Shown: positions 1-11,574 of the stretch, one piece after another
How the letters are laid out: each line of letters starts with the position of its first letter
Position numbering within the stretch: position 1 is the first letter of the stretch
NCBI GenBank assembly: GCA_917880885.1
Contig: OU862913.1
Coordinates: forward strand, 25,801,286 to 25,865,285
Direction: 5' to 3'
Length of the DNA stretch: 64,000 nt
Source: Limnephilus marmoratus
Lineage: Eukaryota; Arthropoda; Insecta; Trichoptera; Limnephilidae
Made by a program: the position numbers and the translations under genes
The notes under the pieces: model-generated
Databases searched by the model: none
The model's input: the letters and a program-made list of their open reading frames with translations, nothing else
What the model was told of the DNA's origin: nothing

Positions 1-59
1 GAAATTTGTATAAAAAAATTGAAATAGGTGGCGCGCGAGCTGTTTGATAACTGAATGTA

Positions 60-275
60 TGGAATGCGGGAGGGGGGGAGGGAACACAGGTAGGGGGTTA
101 GCGGAATGGGGAGAGGGGAACTCGGGAGGCGGAGAAGGCGGAATGGGAACGCGAGAAGGGAAGGAGAAGCGGGAGAGGAAGGGGAGGCGGAAGGGGAACG
201 AGACGAATGGGAAAGGTCATGCAGAGAGAAACAATTTCTTTATTAAATAGCAACGCATGCCGGGAACCAGCTAGT
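60..275 (-). repeat. Low-complexity GA-rich tract ending in a CTAGCTGACCCGG-type repeat head
   Basis: About 180 bp of purine-rich DNA (AGGGG/GGAGG blocks) runs into a sequence at 245-275 that, on the minus strand, reads like the head of the dispersed CTAGCTGACCCGG family (ACTAGCTGGTTCCCGG, then GCGTTGCT). The short ORFs here are composition artefacts rich in Gly, Arg and Glu. I see no gene. Confidence 0.45.
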
Positions 276-414
276 TTTGAGGATCTGTCGATTATCACTA
301 TGTATTGCCGCATAATGCCTTTTGATTCTTCGAGATTGTTATAATATTATTATATTATTATGGTTTTTCTTTTATAATATATATGTACGACTACCATGAT
401 AGACTCCAGATACT

Positions 415-880
415 AATATCTACAGCCTGTATGTCGGACGAATATCTACAGCTCATATATTATGTTGAAATAATATTTACGAACTTCAGAGTGTTGACTA
501 ATAGCTAAGGTCGGACGAATATCTATGACGGTCCCAGTGTTGACTAATATCTACAGAGCGTAGGTTGGACTAATCAGCTAAATGTGTCCAATAGTCCGAT
601 ATTAGGGATTTTTACATACATACTTACATAAATTAAGTTTTTTAAAATATTACGTATTACGTTATTCCAATATGCTATACATAATTGCAAATCCAACCTC
701 TGCCAGTGCTGTAGATATTCGTCAACACTTTGGTTCTCATAGATATTAGCCAGCAGTTTGAGCTGCAGATATTCGTCAACACTTTGGTTCTCATAGATAT
801 TAGTCAACAGTTTGAGCCGTAGATATTCGTCAACACTTTGTTTCTCATAGATATTAGTGTGATTTTTTCAGTTTTTGGAA
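415..880. repeat. 54-bp direct repeats and inverted copies of a TAGATATT motif
   Basis: From 711 a unit starting GTAGATATTCGTCAACAC recurs at 765 and 819, a period of 54 bp, for about 2.7 copies. The same motif in the opposite orientation (ACTAATATCTACAG, GACGAATATCTACAG) occurs at roughly 420-575, so the block is an imperfect inverted arrangement. The in-frame ORF through it is a by-product of a period divisible by three. It may be the subterminal part of an old DNA transposon; no termini were found. Confidence 0.7.
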
Positions 881-899
881 TTCCTGTAGATATTAGTAG

Positions 900-1363
900 A
901 CGCCTCCCCATGATACGGGCAAGTTTCTATGATAGTCAACATAACTCTAGTAAATTGTACATAAAAACATTTAAAAAATTAAAACAAAAAAGTAACATTT
1001 GAATTTCTGTGGAACACCCCAGCTTTATTCTACGTATATAAAGACATATCAAGAGATTTCGCCTTTGTCACCAAAAGCGCACAAACATTTGGTAGTATTA
1101 ATAGATTTGAAGAATTTCAGAAGGAGAACAAAGAAAATTATTGCAGGAGGGTATTGCTCTTGAACTTAAGGAATATAGTTTGTGAGAGACAAAAGAGGAA
1201 TGATTGCCAAAAACAATTAAACCAGGTGTTGAAAAAACAAATAAGAAATATTAAAGAAAATGCGCGCAAGAAGTTCTCAGAAATGTGTGGGAGGGAATTT
1301 TTCGACAAAAATATTCTCTCAATATTTGAGCGTTACTACATTTGTAGCGTTAAACATTTGTAA
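900..1363. other. AT-rich stretch with no recognisable gene
   Basis: A 69-codon lysine-rich ORF lies at 1154-1363, but it matches no family I know and has no intron or domain signal. I see nothing else here. Confidence 0.4.
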
Positions 1364-2229
1364 GGCTGGGTTTAGACTCGTAAGTTTTTTCCTGTAAACC
1401 GCGCTTGTAAGCGATTTATGGACAAATTACCAATATAAATGACACCAAAAGTCACTTAACGTAATTTATAGCAAGTTACAGAACTTATTCTTTCGGAAGT
1501 TTTTGACAGATCGAATTTTCAGCCTTCTTATAGCTTATAAAATCAGTTTAATAAGCTAAGAGCTTCGACCAAGGGTAACTGACAAACGTCAATGGCTAAG
1601 AGACTTACCGCAAGAAATAGGTCCGAAACGCGCCGCGCACCGTTGCGAAATATCAAAAATTAAAAGACAATTGTTCTCATAAGGTTTTTTTCCTACAAAA
1701 CTAGTATTTATTTACACTTATTTAAGTTTTCTGGAAAATGAGCATCCTTCTTTTCAATTATCGGTCCAATCCTTTCCAAAGTTAATGTTTTTGTTTTTAA
1801 CATTTACGTTTTTCAAAATTTTGAATTCGAAGTCGGTTGCTGTCAGCAGATGTCAGGTAGCTGTCATTCGGATAAAACGAAATTAATTGCCGCCTTTGAC
1901 AGCATAAAAGCGCGTGGAGAATTGTTTAATTAAAGCCAAAATCTATTTCAACACTTTATTGGGGCCGTTTCATCTTTATTGACAAAATCGCGTAAATTTG
2001 ACAGTAGCAGGTCGTTGCTGACAGGAAGCCATCTAACCGCAAATAAATTTACAGATGTAAACGGTCGCATGAGCATTTACACAGGTCGAACTTCCGAACA
2101 ACTACCGTTCACGAGCATTAATTACCACAAGTCGGATGCATGTGTAAACGCTCCTGTGAGCGACCTGTCAAAATCTTATGTTATCCGTAAATTTTGATTA
2201 TGTTATGAGTCTAACGGTCTAACCCCAGC
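1364..2229. mobile_element. Possible MITE with GCTGGGTTTAGAC-like ends
   Basis: The left end GGCTGGGTTTAGAC (1364) and the right end GTCTAACCCCAGC (to 2229) are inverted with one or two differences and lie 866 bp apart. The interior has no transposase. Flanking TAA and TTA are not a convincing duplication, so the superfamily is unassigned. An alternative is chance similarity of a short motif. Confidence 0.4.
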
Positions 2230-2289
2230 ATTAGACAACGATCTGTTCGACAGAACCCAGCAAGAATGGAAGACAGGCAACAACTTTAT

Positions 2290-3050
2290 GACATGGATCG
2301 ATTAGACGCTTTTATAATTACTGTGACGATTCACGGTAACGGTGCCGTGACGACATATAAAGGGCAATAAACATACGTTCCTTAAGAGCATTGTTTGCCG
2401 GCGTCCAAACTCGCTTTCCAGTAGTCTCCAGTCTTGACTTTCTGCTCTAAACAAGATCAACCGTAAAACAACTTGTAAGTTAACTAAGACAACTGCCGTA
2501 AAAATTCTAATTTACCTACGGGAATTGCTCGAAAAGGGGTTTAGGGAGAAAACACTTTTCTACAGCGAAACTTTCACAAAAATTTAATTTTAAAACAAAA
2601 ACATGTTTTCGAAAGAAGAAGCTATGTCGGTATGTTTTTATAATTTTGTAATTCTCTATGAGAATTGAGTTAGCAGCACTTTTTCCATAAATTATATTTT
2701 CCGATAAATTACACATGTTTGACAATGAATACTTACGTTAATACAAAACACATCGAAAATTTAAAAACATACCAACATAGCTTTTACCTTCTAGAAGGCA
2801 ATATTAAAAAAATATTCATTTCGTGCAATTTTCGGGGTAGAAAAGTGTTTTTTCCCGTGTATCCTTTTTGTATGGGCTGAAAGGCGAAGTCTATCATCTT
2901 AACACAATAATGCTGCAGATCTTTCAAACGATGAGATACACAATGTATGTAGGTCCGTTTCCTCTAAAGGAAAATTCATAATTTTCTTGCATCTCTCTCA
3001 CACACCGCACCGTGACGTCTCCGTAGACCCTTACAACACTATTAGCCGTG
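2290..3050 (+). repeat. Dispersed repeat A, split by a hairpin insertion
   Basis: Segments 2320-2385 and 2895-3050 match, in opposite orientation, an uninterrupted copy at 47225-47420; shared landmarks are AAAGGGCAATAAAC, AATAATGCTGCAG, TTGCATCTCTCTCAC and GTGACGTCTCCGTAGACC. The intervening 500 bp contain inverted pieces (AAAACACTTTTCTAC near 2550 against GTAGAAAAGTGTTTT near 2835; GAAGCTATGTCGGTATG against CATACCAACATAGC), which suggests a hairpin insertion. A third, partial relative is near 30735-30800. It could be a solo LTR or a MITE; clear ends are missing. Confidence 0.55.
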
Positions 3051-3077
3051 ACTATAATTTTGAAACTTTCAACGCAC

Positions 3078-4830
3078 GTTGTAGACTGGAAGGCGAGATA
3101 GGTAAACCCTACGACATCGAGTACACGGATGAAACTACTTTGTAGTGATAATGGACATTTAGAAAACCTTAAAAAAGCTGGTCTGCCGGTGCGCCTCTTG
3201 GCAGGAGCCGCGCAGTCATGGAAATAGTCAGCGATTTTTTTCGAAAAAATTACGTCATCGAGTACACGAACGGGAATGGTCTCATATGATAAAGGTCGAT
3301 TAGAAAATGAGAAAAAAACAGGTCTGCCAACCGGCAGCCTGGCACGTTCGCAGGCAGCCGGCGCGCGGCGTCAAAGTGGGGGTAAAAAATAGTAAATTTT
3401 ACATCATCGAGTACACGAATGAAACCAACGAATAACTATAATAGTCCAAATCATTACATTTAAGAATTTCTTGGTCTGCCGACCAGCAGCCTGGCAGCTT
3501 TTTGTGTACGATTTTTTAAAGTTTTTTCTTTTTTTTTTAATTTTTCGTTTATTTTAATTATTATTTTTATTTCACTATATTTTTAAAAACTTTGAATGCC
3601 ATATTTTAAAAAATAAGCAAAAAATATTTTTTTAAATAATTTGGGAGTTCCGAGTGTACCCATCCGTCAGGCGAGCCTTTCAACGCCAAACCACTTACGA
3701 AACCTGCCGCGGTACCCCTCACCGCTGTCGCGTGTCTATATTTTAGTACAAATTTATAATAATAATAGTCCTTTTAAGATTGCCTAATAGTCGCTAATAG
3801 TTGGAAGTTCGAAAAACCAACCCACCGTCACCGTAAGAGCTGCGTTCGTCCGAAAAACGACGGATATTTCCGAACCCCGTCCGTTTCATATCGGTTTCGC
3901 TTGCCCTGCTGCATCGATTACATCGAATACAAGATCGAAACTAACGAAAACCTGTAGTCTAGATACTCTAGATCATCCCTTTTATGACTTCTTGGGTTTG
4001 CCGACCAGCAGGCCGGCAGTTTTTTTGAGTACGATCTTTTAAAGTTTAATTTTTTTTTAAATATTTTAAAAATATTTTCAATATCTTTATTATTACTTTT
4101 ATTTCAATATGGTTTTAAAAACTTAGAATGCCAGAATTTAAAAAATAATTTGTAATCATAAAAAAAAATTTTTGAGTATTTCGATTGTACCCATCGGACG
4201 GGAGATCCTTTCGACGCGAAACAACTTACTGGAAACTGGCCGCGGAGCCCTTCGCCGCCATCGCGTGCGCATATTATTATACAAATTTATTAGTCCAGTA
4301 ACTTTATACATCACAGTATGCGTTAAATCCGGTAGTTCTGATTTTTTGCAGACTTGTTTATGATGTTGGCCTAATGAATAATCCAAGTTTTCGACCTCGA
4401 GTGCCAACCGCAACTTTGTCAAAAATCGAAAAAACCGTGAAAAAATCGTTATTTTTTCAAATTTTGGCGATTATCACTGTAAAGGACTAGTTTTTGAAAA
4501 AAAAAATTAAGACCTTTTTAAATCAAATTAAATTTGCTATAATATAATACTAAAATTGTCTCTGTAGACCCAAAAGTTTCCGAGATTAAGCCTTTCAAAG
4601 TTTGTGACCTCGAGCGCAAACCGCGAAAAAAACTTTTTTTTTTTCAAATTTCGGCGATTATAAGCATAAAGGACTAGTTTTTGAAAACTTTTTTTTAAAC
4701 GTTTGTAAAGTTGACTAAATTTTCTACAATATGATACTAAAATTATCTCTGTAGACCCAATAGTTTCCGAGATTAAGCCTTTCAAAGTTTATCATTCTTT
4801 TCGAACTTCGCAATTTTTTGCAATTCTGTC
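3078..4830. repeat. Left inverted arm of the foldback element
   Basis: Contains three sub-repeats near 3112, 3253 and 3401 built around ATCGAGTACACG, then a proximal AT-rich part with two copies of TCTGTAGACCCAA (near 4559 and 4747). Pairs with the right arm along nearly the whole length, with scattered substitutions and small indels, so the two arms have aged separately. Confidence 0.75.
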
Positions 4831-4940
4831 GTTTTGAATGAATTTTGACCCTGATTATACTATCAAAGCCCTGTACTTTTATGATGGTATGATGATGTTT
4901 AAGCTAAGCTACGAATAATGAAGTAAAAAATTAAAATAAT

Positions 4941-6948
4941 TTAGCCCTCTTGGAAGGTCCCGGTTGAAGTTCGTCCGTATCTGGATCGACGTATTGGGAT
5001 GACATATCCCCATCAGGAGATGGTGAAGAATCGTCGACGTCTTGTGCCCACAAGTCATCCTTCATTTCGACGTCGGACAGATCGTTGCCTTCTGGGATAT
5101 CTATTACTTCAACATCAGGTATATTATCACAAGAGGCCCCGCTGCAGTGCCTGCAGACTGATGAGCATTTTAATCCTGCCTTCCTGCAGCTGCACGCTTT
5201 CCCACAACCCTTCGTGCAGCCACAAGAAATCATCCGCAAGAGGTGTTGTGGGGCTGCATCTCTGGTCATCATTTTGGGGTTGAGGCCTTGTGGCGTGGAT
5301 ATCCACCCCCAGGAGAGAGGGTTCAGTGTGACTCCCAACCACGCCTGAACTTGTAAGAAGATTGTACATGAGAATAGAAAAGGATGAATGATATGTTACT
5401 GATGCAAGGACAAATTTTTACCTGATGGTATGTCCGCAAGGAGTGAAATCGAGCAGAGTCTCGTGTAGGAGGTAACCTGGCTAGATTGAAGCTGGTTTTC
5501 GTCGCAGCCCTGGCGAATAGTTGGTACCTCAGCTCGTCAAGGTTATGGGTGTTGGGGTTACCTCCGTATAGAGCGATTATGACTCGTTCTCCTGCTGCTG
5601 CTATATCGTCAGGTGTAGAGTTGGTGTCGAGAAAAATCGCAGCTTGCTTTTTAACGTCCGGATTTTTTTCGACCATGGACATCATTGGTATCTTCCCTAA
5701 GCCAAAGAAGCAGGATGTCGAGTCACAACCACTAAAGGCATGGATGAAGAGGAAAAACCTGTTTTTAAAAAGGATTTTGAAGAAGCGATGCTGGAATACA
5801 TGACATCTGATGCTTTGCCTCTTCCACATTTATTGTAAAAAATTTCACGTTGGTTGGAGATCGCAGTGAGGATGATCAGCAAGTAAATGTCCTCACCAAC
5901 GACTACCACTATACCATAGGTAGAGGCAGCAGTTACAGCTGTAGTGATGATTAGCCTATCAGCATCTTCCTCTGCTTGGAGTACTTGAATGTTATGATTT
6001 CCTATTTTGTTGTCAGCAGTTTTATGAAACGAATCTTGTTTTTGTCATTTGACAAGAATTTCTGTTGCGGAACCTGTGCGACGGTTTTCTCATCAACGAT
6101 TATCTCTCGCGATGAGTGTAACTTGGCTCTTCGAAGACGCTCAGAGCTCTTTGTGTTTTTCTGCACAGCATCTATGGGATAACCATCGAAAACTACTGCC
6201 ACATTTGAGCCATAGTGGGCAGTAATGTACTGTATGTATCTGTCAGCTATCGCACCAAATGATGAGCTTCGAGGCCACACAACTTTGTGAAGTAGATGCC
6301 CTCCATCCACTACTACAAACTTCGTTAACCCTTGCTTCTCGTTTAAGGTTACAGGTTCAAATACTGAATACAAGGTGGATTTTGTGCCCTTTCTCATCCC
6401 CTCTTCAGAGAACAATGACATTGAGATTGGTGACAGTTCGTAACTCTCGAAACTCTTCGTAACTCGCAACTCTTGAAGAACTCTCGCAATTCTTCATCCG
6501 ATTGTTTTAAGACACACATCCTGTGAAACAGTGTTAGAGGTTCAACAGTTACCTGTTTATTGCCAACAGTAATAGTTCGTACAGCTGAAGAAAGGGACAC
6601 CACATTGTTTTTACGTTTGAATTTCACTTCCTGGAAGTTCTGGCCAACCATCTTTAGCATCGATTCTCTCCCAATCTCTAGAGCCATGTGGCAGTTGACA
6701 CTAAATTCTCCAACCAGGCCACTGCTGATGGACATAATGAAATCTGCTGTATTAAGGAATGGAGGGTGCTGTGCAAACCATCTACAGAGTTTTTCAGTAT
6801 CTGATTCATCTCTGGTGACACGAGATGGTCGCATGTCAACATGTTGTTCAGTTGTTGCAGTAGTAACCTCACAGTATGTTTTCATTTCATGGCAGATATT
6901 ATGTAGATACACCGTGCCTAATGTCCATCGAGTACATTGAGAGTACAC
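4941..6948 (-). pseudogene. Broken FEN/XPG-like PIN nuclease gene with C-terminal CXC cysteine cluster
   Basis: Minus-strand coding pieces in order: 6948-6394 (HVDMRPSRVTRDE, FKRKNNVVSL, TLFHRM), 6469-6002 (EEGMRKGTKS, VVVDGGHLLHK, VVFDGYP, FLSNDKNKIRFIKLL), about 6000-5760 (AEEDADRLI, VVVVGEDIYLL), 5829-5422 (HAFSGCDSTS, LPPTRDSARFH) and 5344-4941 (NPLSWGW, CGCTKGCGKACSCRKAG). A GT-AG intron at 5345-5421 joins YHQ to AWLGV. I recognise the motif order from a widespread multi-copy metazoan family with no agreed name that I know of. The acidic residues in VVDGG, VFDG, EEDAD and GEDIY resemble a FEN/XPG PIN active site, and IY replaces the usual second acidic position. Frame breaks lie near 6440 (a small local duplication), 6000 and 5780. 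The N-terminal half of the family is absent. Confidence 0.7.
5345..5421 (-). other. 77-bp GT-AG intron in the nuclease-like pseudogene
   Basis: On the minus strand the donor is CAG|GTAAAAATTT and the acceptor is AAGTTCAG|GCG. Removing it gives a continuous YHQ-AWLGV reading frame, as expected for this family. Its presence argues that the locus is genomic and not a processed copy. Confidence 0.75.
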
Positions 6949-7062
6949 TGTCAGTCATACCACATCCTCGGGTTAAAAACGTGTTACAAGTGGGTCGCAT
7001 TCGTGACTTCACACGTCGAAGGTAATTGAAACTTTATCCCGTGAGAGTTATTCGAGTGACGT

Positions 7063-8732
7063 CTAAAATATTGCAAAAAATTGCGAAGTTCGAAAAAAAT
7101 TGTAAATTGTAATAGGTTAAATCTCGGAAACCATGAAGTCTACAGAGACAATTCTAGTATCATATTGTAGAAAACTTAGTCTACTTTAAAAACGTCTTAC
7201 AATTTTTTTTCAAAAACTAGTCCTTTAGGGTTATAATCGTCAAAATTTGAAAAAAAAACGATTTTTTCGCGGTTTGCGCTCGAGGTCACAAACTTTGAAA
7301 GGCTTAATCTCAAAAACTATTGAGGCTACAGAGACAGTTTTAGTATTATATTGTAGCAAATTTAGTTAACTTTAAAAACGTTATAAAATTTATTTTGAAA
7401 AAACTAGTCCTTTAGGGTTATAATCGCCAAAATTTCAAAAAATGACGGTTTTTCGCGGTTTTTTCGATTTTTGACAAAGTTGCGGTTGGCACTCAAGGTC
7501 GAAAACTTGGATTATTCATTAGGCCAACATCATAAAAAAGTCTGCGAAAAATCAGAACTACCGGATTTAACGCATACTACCCCATACATTCAGGCGACAA
7601 AGTTACTGGACTATAGTAATAACAGTCTTTTTTAGATAACCTGATAGTCCATAGTGGTTGGAAGTTCGAACAACCACCGCACCGTTGCCATAAGAGCTGC
7701 GTTCGTCGGAAAAACGTAAATAATAAAGATATTAAAAATATCATTTTTTAAATAAAAAAAATGAAAACTTTAAAAGATCGTACACAAAAAACTGGCAGGC
7801 TGCTGGTCGGCAGACCAAGGAAATCATAAATGGAATGATCTAGACTACAGGTTTTCATTAGTTTCGATCTTCTATTCGATGTAATCGATGCAGCAGGGCA
7901 AGCGAAACCGATATGAAACGGATGGGGTTCGGAAATTTCCGTCGTTTTTCGGACGAACGCAGCTCTTACGGCGACGGTAGGTTGATTGTTCGAACTTCCA
8001 ACTCCCATGAACTATTAGGCAGTCTTAAAAGGATTATTATTATTATAAATTTGAACAAAAATATCGACACGCGACAACGTTGAGGGGCACCGCGGCAGGT
8101 TTCGTAAGTGGTTTGGCGTCGAAAGGCTCGCCTGACGGATGGGTACACTCGGAACTCTCAAATTATTTTTTTAATTATTTTCAATTATTTTTTTTAAATA
8201 TGGCATTCATAGTTTTTAAAAATATAGTGAAATAAAAATAATATTAAAGATAAACGAAAAATTAAAAAAAATAAAATAAAAATTTAAAAAATCGTACACA
8301 AAAAGCTGCCAGGCTGCTGGTCGGCAGACCAAGAAATTCTGGAATGGAATGATCTGGACTATAGTTGTTCATTCGTTATTCGTTAGTTATTCATTCGTGT
8401 ACTCGATGACGTAAAATTTACTATTTTTTACCCCACTTTGTCGCCGGCTGCCTTCGAACGTGCCAGGCTGCCGCTGCCGGTTGGCAGACCTGTTTTTTCT
8501 CATTTTTTAATCGACCTTTATCATTTGAGACCATTGCCGTTCGTGTACTCGATACCGTAATTTTTTCGAAAAAAATCGCACACTATTTCCATGACTGCGC
8601 GGCTCCTGCCAAAAGGCGCACCGGCAGACCAGCTTTTTTAAGGTTTTCTAAAGGTCCATTATCACTACAAAGTAGTTTCATCCGTGTACTCGATGACGTA
8701 GGGTTTACCTATCTCGCATCCCAGTCTATAAT
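7063..8732. repeat. Right inverted arm of the foldback element
   Basis: Reverse complement of the left arm. The distal 165 bp (8567-8732) recur at 38268-38430. The arm ends CCCAGTCTATAAT, and the same TATAAT follows the CAGTC motif in the second copy, so the real terminus may lie a few bases beyond CAGTCTA. Confidence 0.75.
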
Positions 8733-8904
8733 TGAAGGTATTTATTTTAAACCTACATATATAGGTAACTATTTTCAATTTCACCTGTAAGATGCACATT
8801 TCATACATTTCAAAAACTTTAATAGTCGCAAAGAAAGCAACAGGTTTATACATTTACCGTAGGATATTTTGCTCACTACGTGAAAAAAAATATCTTAGGA
8901 CTGT

Positions 8905-9080
8905 TTTTGAAGTAAAACTTCTTAAAGAGGAGTAAGCTGGTGAATGCGTGACGAGAGCGTTACGAAAAGTGTGATCGGGCGAGGCGAACGGTCGGGCCTT
9001 TACGCACGCTTGACTTGGGGAGTAAGCTAATGAATAGTTATGAAAAGTGTGATCGGGCGAGGCGAACGGAAGTTGAGAGG
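8905..9080 (+). repeat. Dispersed repeat B (GTAAGCTGGTGAATGCG family), copy 1
   Basis: Starts at the palindromic GAAGTAAAACTTC and contains GTAAGCTGGTGAATGCG, GTGTGATCGGGCGAGGCG and GGCCTTTACGCACGC. Part of the unit occurs twice (near 8933 and 9020). Related copies lie at 20036-20220 (plus) and 38118-38267 (minus). Noncoding; superfamily unknown. Confidence 0.65.
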
Positions 9081-9184
9081 GAGATAAGTGAAGTTTTATT
9101 TCAGTCGTGTGGTCTAAATGTCTAAAGCACACTCGTTTTTTTTGTTGTTGTATGTGCCTCGTTCTTCTTTATGTACGTATAAGC

Positions 9185-9733
9185 CAGTGGCGTAGCGTGG
9201 GTGTCAACCGCCCGGGGCGGAGGAAAATTTTGCCCCCCCCCCCCCCCCCCCACCTCCCTCCAATTATTTATATACTTCAATTTAATAGCCTAAAATATAT
9301 AGTAATTCTAAAGAACTTTTCAACAAGAGTGATCTTCATTGTTGTGTATTGTACAGGTCACAATATAAATTTTAAAATGTCATGTTTATATATGTTTTCA
9401 ATATAATAATTACATTTATTACAAAAATTCTTACACATATATAGTCATAACCAATTCAACCGCAAAATAAAATAGGTAAATTCCTGCAATGCAGTCGCCA
9501 CAGTAAGCAAGACGTCATTATTAAACATTCATTTGGAGAAAGGAGATTCCCCGGTTACCTCACAGAATAAGTAATGAAAAATCCCGTGCTCATTTCAATC
9601 GGTCCGAATCGTCGGTGCGACAAAATTATGAAATGAGATGGTTCAAATTTTTACTGGATATTATTATTTTTTATTGTGAAATATTGCCGCCTCTTATGGC
9701 TGCCTCGGCCGCCTCCACTACGCTACGCCACTG
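9185..9733. mobile_element. hAT-type MITE with CAGTGGCGTAGC ends
   Basis: 549 bp bounded by CAGTGGCGTAGCG at left and CGCTACGCCACTG at right, a terminal inverted repeat of about 14 bp. Flanks GTATAAGC (9177-9184) and GTCTAAGC (9734-9741) are an 8-bp duplication with one mismatch, diagnostic of hAT. The interior is noncoding with a poly-C run near 9233. Probably mobilised in trans by a transposase like that at 56556-58644. Confidence 0.88.
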
Positions 9734-9741
9734 GTCTAAGC

Positions 9742-10150
9742 TAATATTAAGAAATGTATTTATTCACACCCATTGTTTATTGGTAACATTACCTATACAC
9801 ATCAGTTATTATAGTTACGGTCATTATTTATTTATTTATTATGAATTAACGCCGATTAACAGCTTTTACATATGAATTGCAATAATTTGAAAGAGTAATA
9901 TAAGTTAAGAAAAAAAATAATATTACAAAAAATTAAAAAGCACATATTGAAGTGACAGTATAAAGTAAAAATAATAATCTATTATAAATACAAACATGAA
10001 GAAAAAGAAAACATCATGTATAAGATTGTGTACAATATATTATGAACTAAAAAATTACTACGTAAGTAATATAAATATTCAAAGTACTCGTATATTAGAT
10101 TATAATCTAACTGAGAAGCGCTGACAAACAGCTTTAATTATATAATGTTT
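9742..10150. other. AT-rich spacer, nothing recognised
   Basis: Dominated by A/T runs; no ORF, terminal repeat or family motif that I can support. Confidence 0.4.
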
Positions 10151-11095
10151 GTATGTTGATAATCTTTCAATATTTATCATTATCATCAACAACATATTTG
10201 TTACCAAGTATATGCAGGCGATTTATTATGGCATATAATTCAGCATTAGATCCTGTATTCTTACAATGGTAAGGTAATTTGTGGCAAACTGATCTACTCG
10301 GTACATGAAAACATATTAACGAAAGAAGTTCAGGAGAGTTCAACAAGTTATTAACAATTTTAAATAAATAAAATAAAATAGAACAAATTCTTCTTTCTTT
10401 TAATGAATCAAGTCCCAGTAGATGTAACAGGGAGAAGTAATTAATGTTTTCAATTGATATTCCTAATTTGAAATTAATGTGACGTTAGAATTTATGTTGG
10501 ACAACGCTCAAGGGAATATTCATGTATACTGTAATATGGATTCCAAATTGTGGAATTAAATTCTAGTTGGCTTCTAACGAGTTTGACAGTTTTAAAAATT
10601 TTAAAATCCTTCGAAATTCGCAAGATAAATCCCAACATTTGCATAGCTTTACTGGATATATTATTAATATGTTTAATAAAAGTTAATTTAGTGTCAAAGG
10701 TAATACCAAGGTCTCTTATTTCAATAACAGATAATAAAGTGTGATCATTGAGAAAGTAAGTGAACAATAATGGTTTTTTTTTTCCTGTGGAATCTCATAA
10801 TTTGACATTTTTTTACATTGAGAGTTAATTTATTTTTAAAACACCAATCAGAAAAGCAATTAAGATTAGATTGTAGTGACAAACTGTCCTCAATATTACC
10901 AAGAATTCTGAATAACTTCATATCATCTGCAAACATTAAAATAAGAGCTTGGGTGAATATGTTAGTTACGTCGTTAATAAATAAATTAAAAAGTATAGGA
11001 CCGAGATGCGAACCTTGGGGTACGCCACTGGTAGCTTCAAATGTGTAAGATAAATAATCATATAAGCAAACAGTTAACTGACGCATACAAACCAT
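10150..11095 (-). pseudogene. CR1/Jockey-group LINE remnant: RT palm to C-terminus
   Basis: Minus-strand frames show the RT core SGVPQGSHLGPILF, then FADDMKLF, KCQIMRF, DLGITFDTKLTF and, after a frame break near 10755, the C-terminal motifs LERRICS-like, HVPSRSV and NRLHILGNKYV (near 10190). The order matches ORF2 at 15590-18442, so it is a diverged relative of that element. 5'-truncated before the palm and full of stops between 10490 and 10150. Not functional. Confidence 0.85.
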
Positions 11096-11480
11096 TCAAT
11101 CAAAGACATGAACCAGAAATCTTTTTTGTCAAAATACTGGCAATTTATTAGTAAAGTGAGAATTATAAAAAAAAAATGTTTTTATGAGCAATCTGCGCCA
11201 TTCCACAATAGGATTTTTAGTGCGTCCAGTTGTATCCATTATATAGCAAATAAATTTGAATTTTATAAAGCAAGTGTACTTTTATTTCGTATCTTATTAA
11301 AATGCTGATTAGATTATATTATCAATCCGTGGTATCTCCAGTACCCACGTCACTTCGAAATACAGGCCGGGCTCCCAGCGGTCGAATATGTTTACAAGTT
11401 CCAAAAATACGTAGTGCAGTGAATGCCAAGTTTAACAGTCATTCGCCTTAAATAAATATGTTAACCAAGCCCGATTCACG
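11096..11480. other. Spacer without recognisable features
   Basis: AT-rich to 11330, then more GC-rich towards the TAGAGGTG end at 11485. No gene seen. Confidence 0.4.
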
Positions 11481-11574
11481 GCACTGTAGAGGTGGGTTGA
11501 TTCACTCATTTTACGGAATCGATTCCGGACCCGTATTCGACTGAGTGGACTCGATTCACTGGACTCGCTCCTTT

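Larger units (their letters stand above)
3078..8732 (-). mobile_element. Foldback-type element with about 1.7-kb inverted arms carrying a nuclease-like pseudogene
   Basis: Left arm 3078 to about 4830 is the reverse complement of right arm about 7063-8732. The outer ends read TAGACTGG at left and CCAGTCTA at right. Arms contain direct sub-repeats: a roughly 145-bp unit with ATCGAGTACACG followed by GGTCTGCC and GCAGCCTGGCA, and a roughly 188-bp unit with TCTGTAGACCCAA and GAGATTAAGCC. Long subrepeated inverted arms are known from FB and Galileo-type transposons. The 2.2-kb interior holds one broken gene on the minus strand. No clear target duplication is visible: the flanks are CGCACG and TGAAGG. 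A solo copy of the right end lies at 38268-38430, so the end is mobile or was copied. Confidence 0.75.

Noticed and set aside
44..250. 68-aa Gly/Arg/Glu-rich ORF
   Set aside because: Purine-rich low-complexity DNA; no gene signal.
1154..1363. 69-aa Lys-rich ORF as a small gene
   Set aside because: No homology signal, conserved motif or context; indistinguishable from chance.
2290..3050. Solo LTR of a retrotransposon
   Set aside because: AATAAA-like and TATA-like strings occur, but no TG...CA ends or target duplication, and no gag/pol in the window.
4999..5348. Two plus-strand ORFs of 87-94 aa
   Set aside because: Antisense to the better supported cysteine-rich exon on the minus strand.
6560..6940. 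126-aa plus-strand ORF
   Set aside because: Shadow of the minus-strand nuclease-like pseudogene, whose motif order is recognisable.
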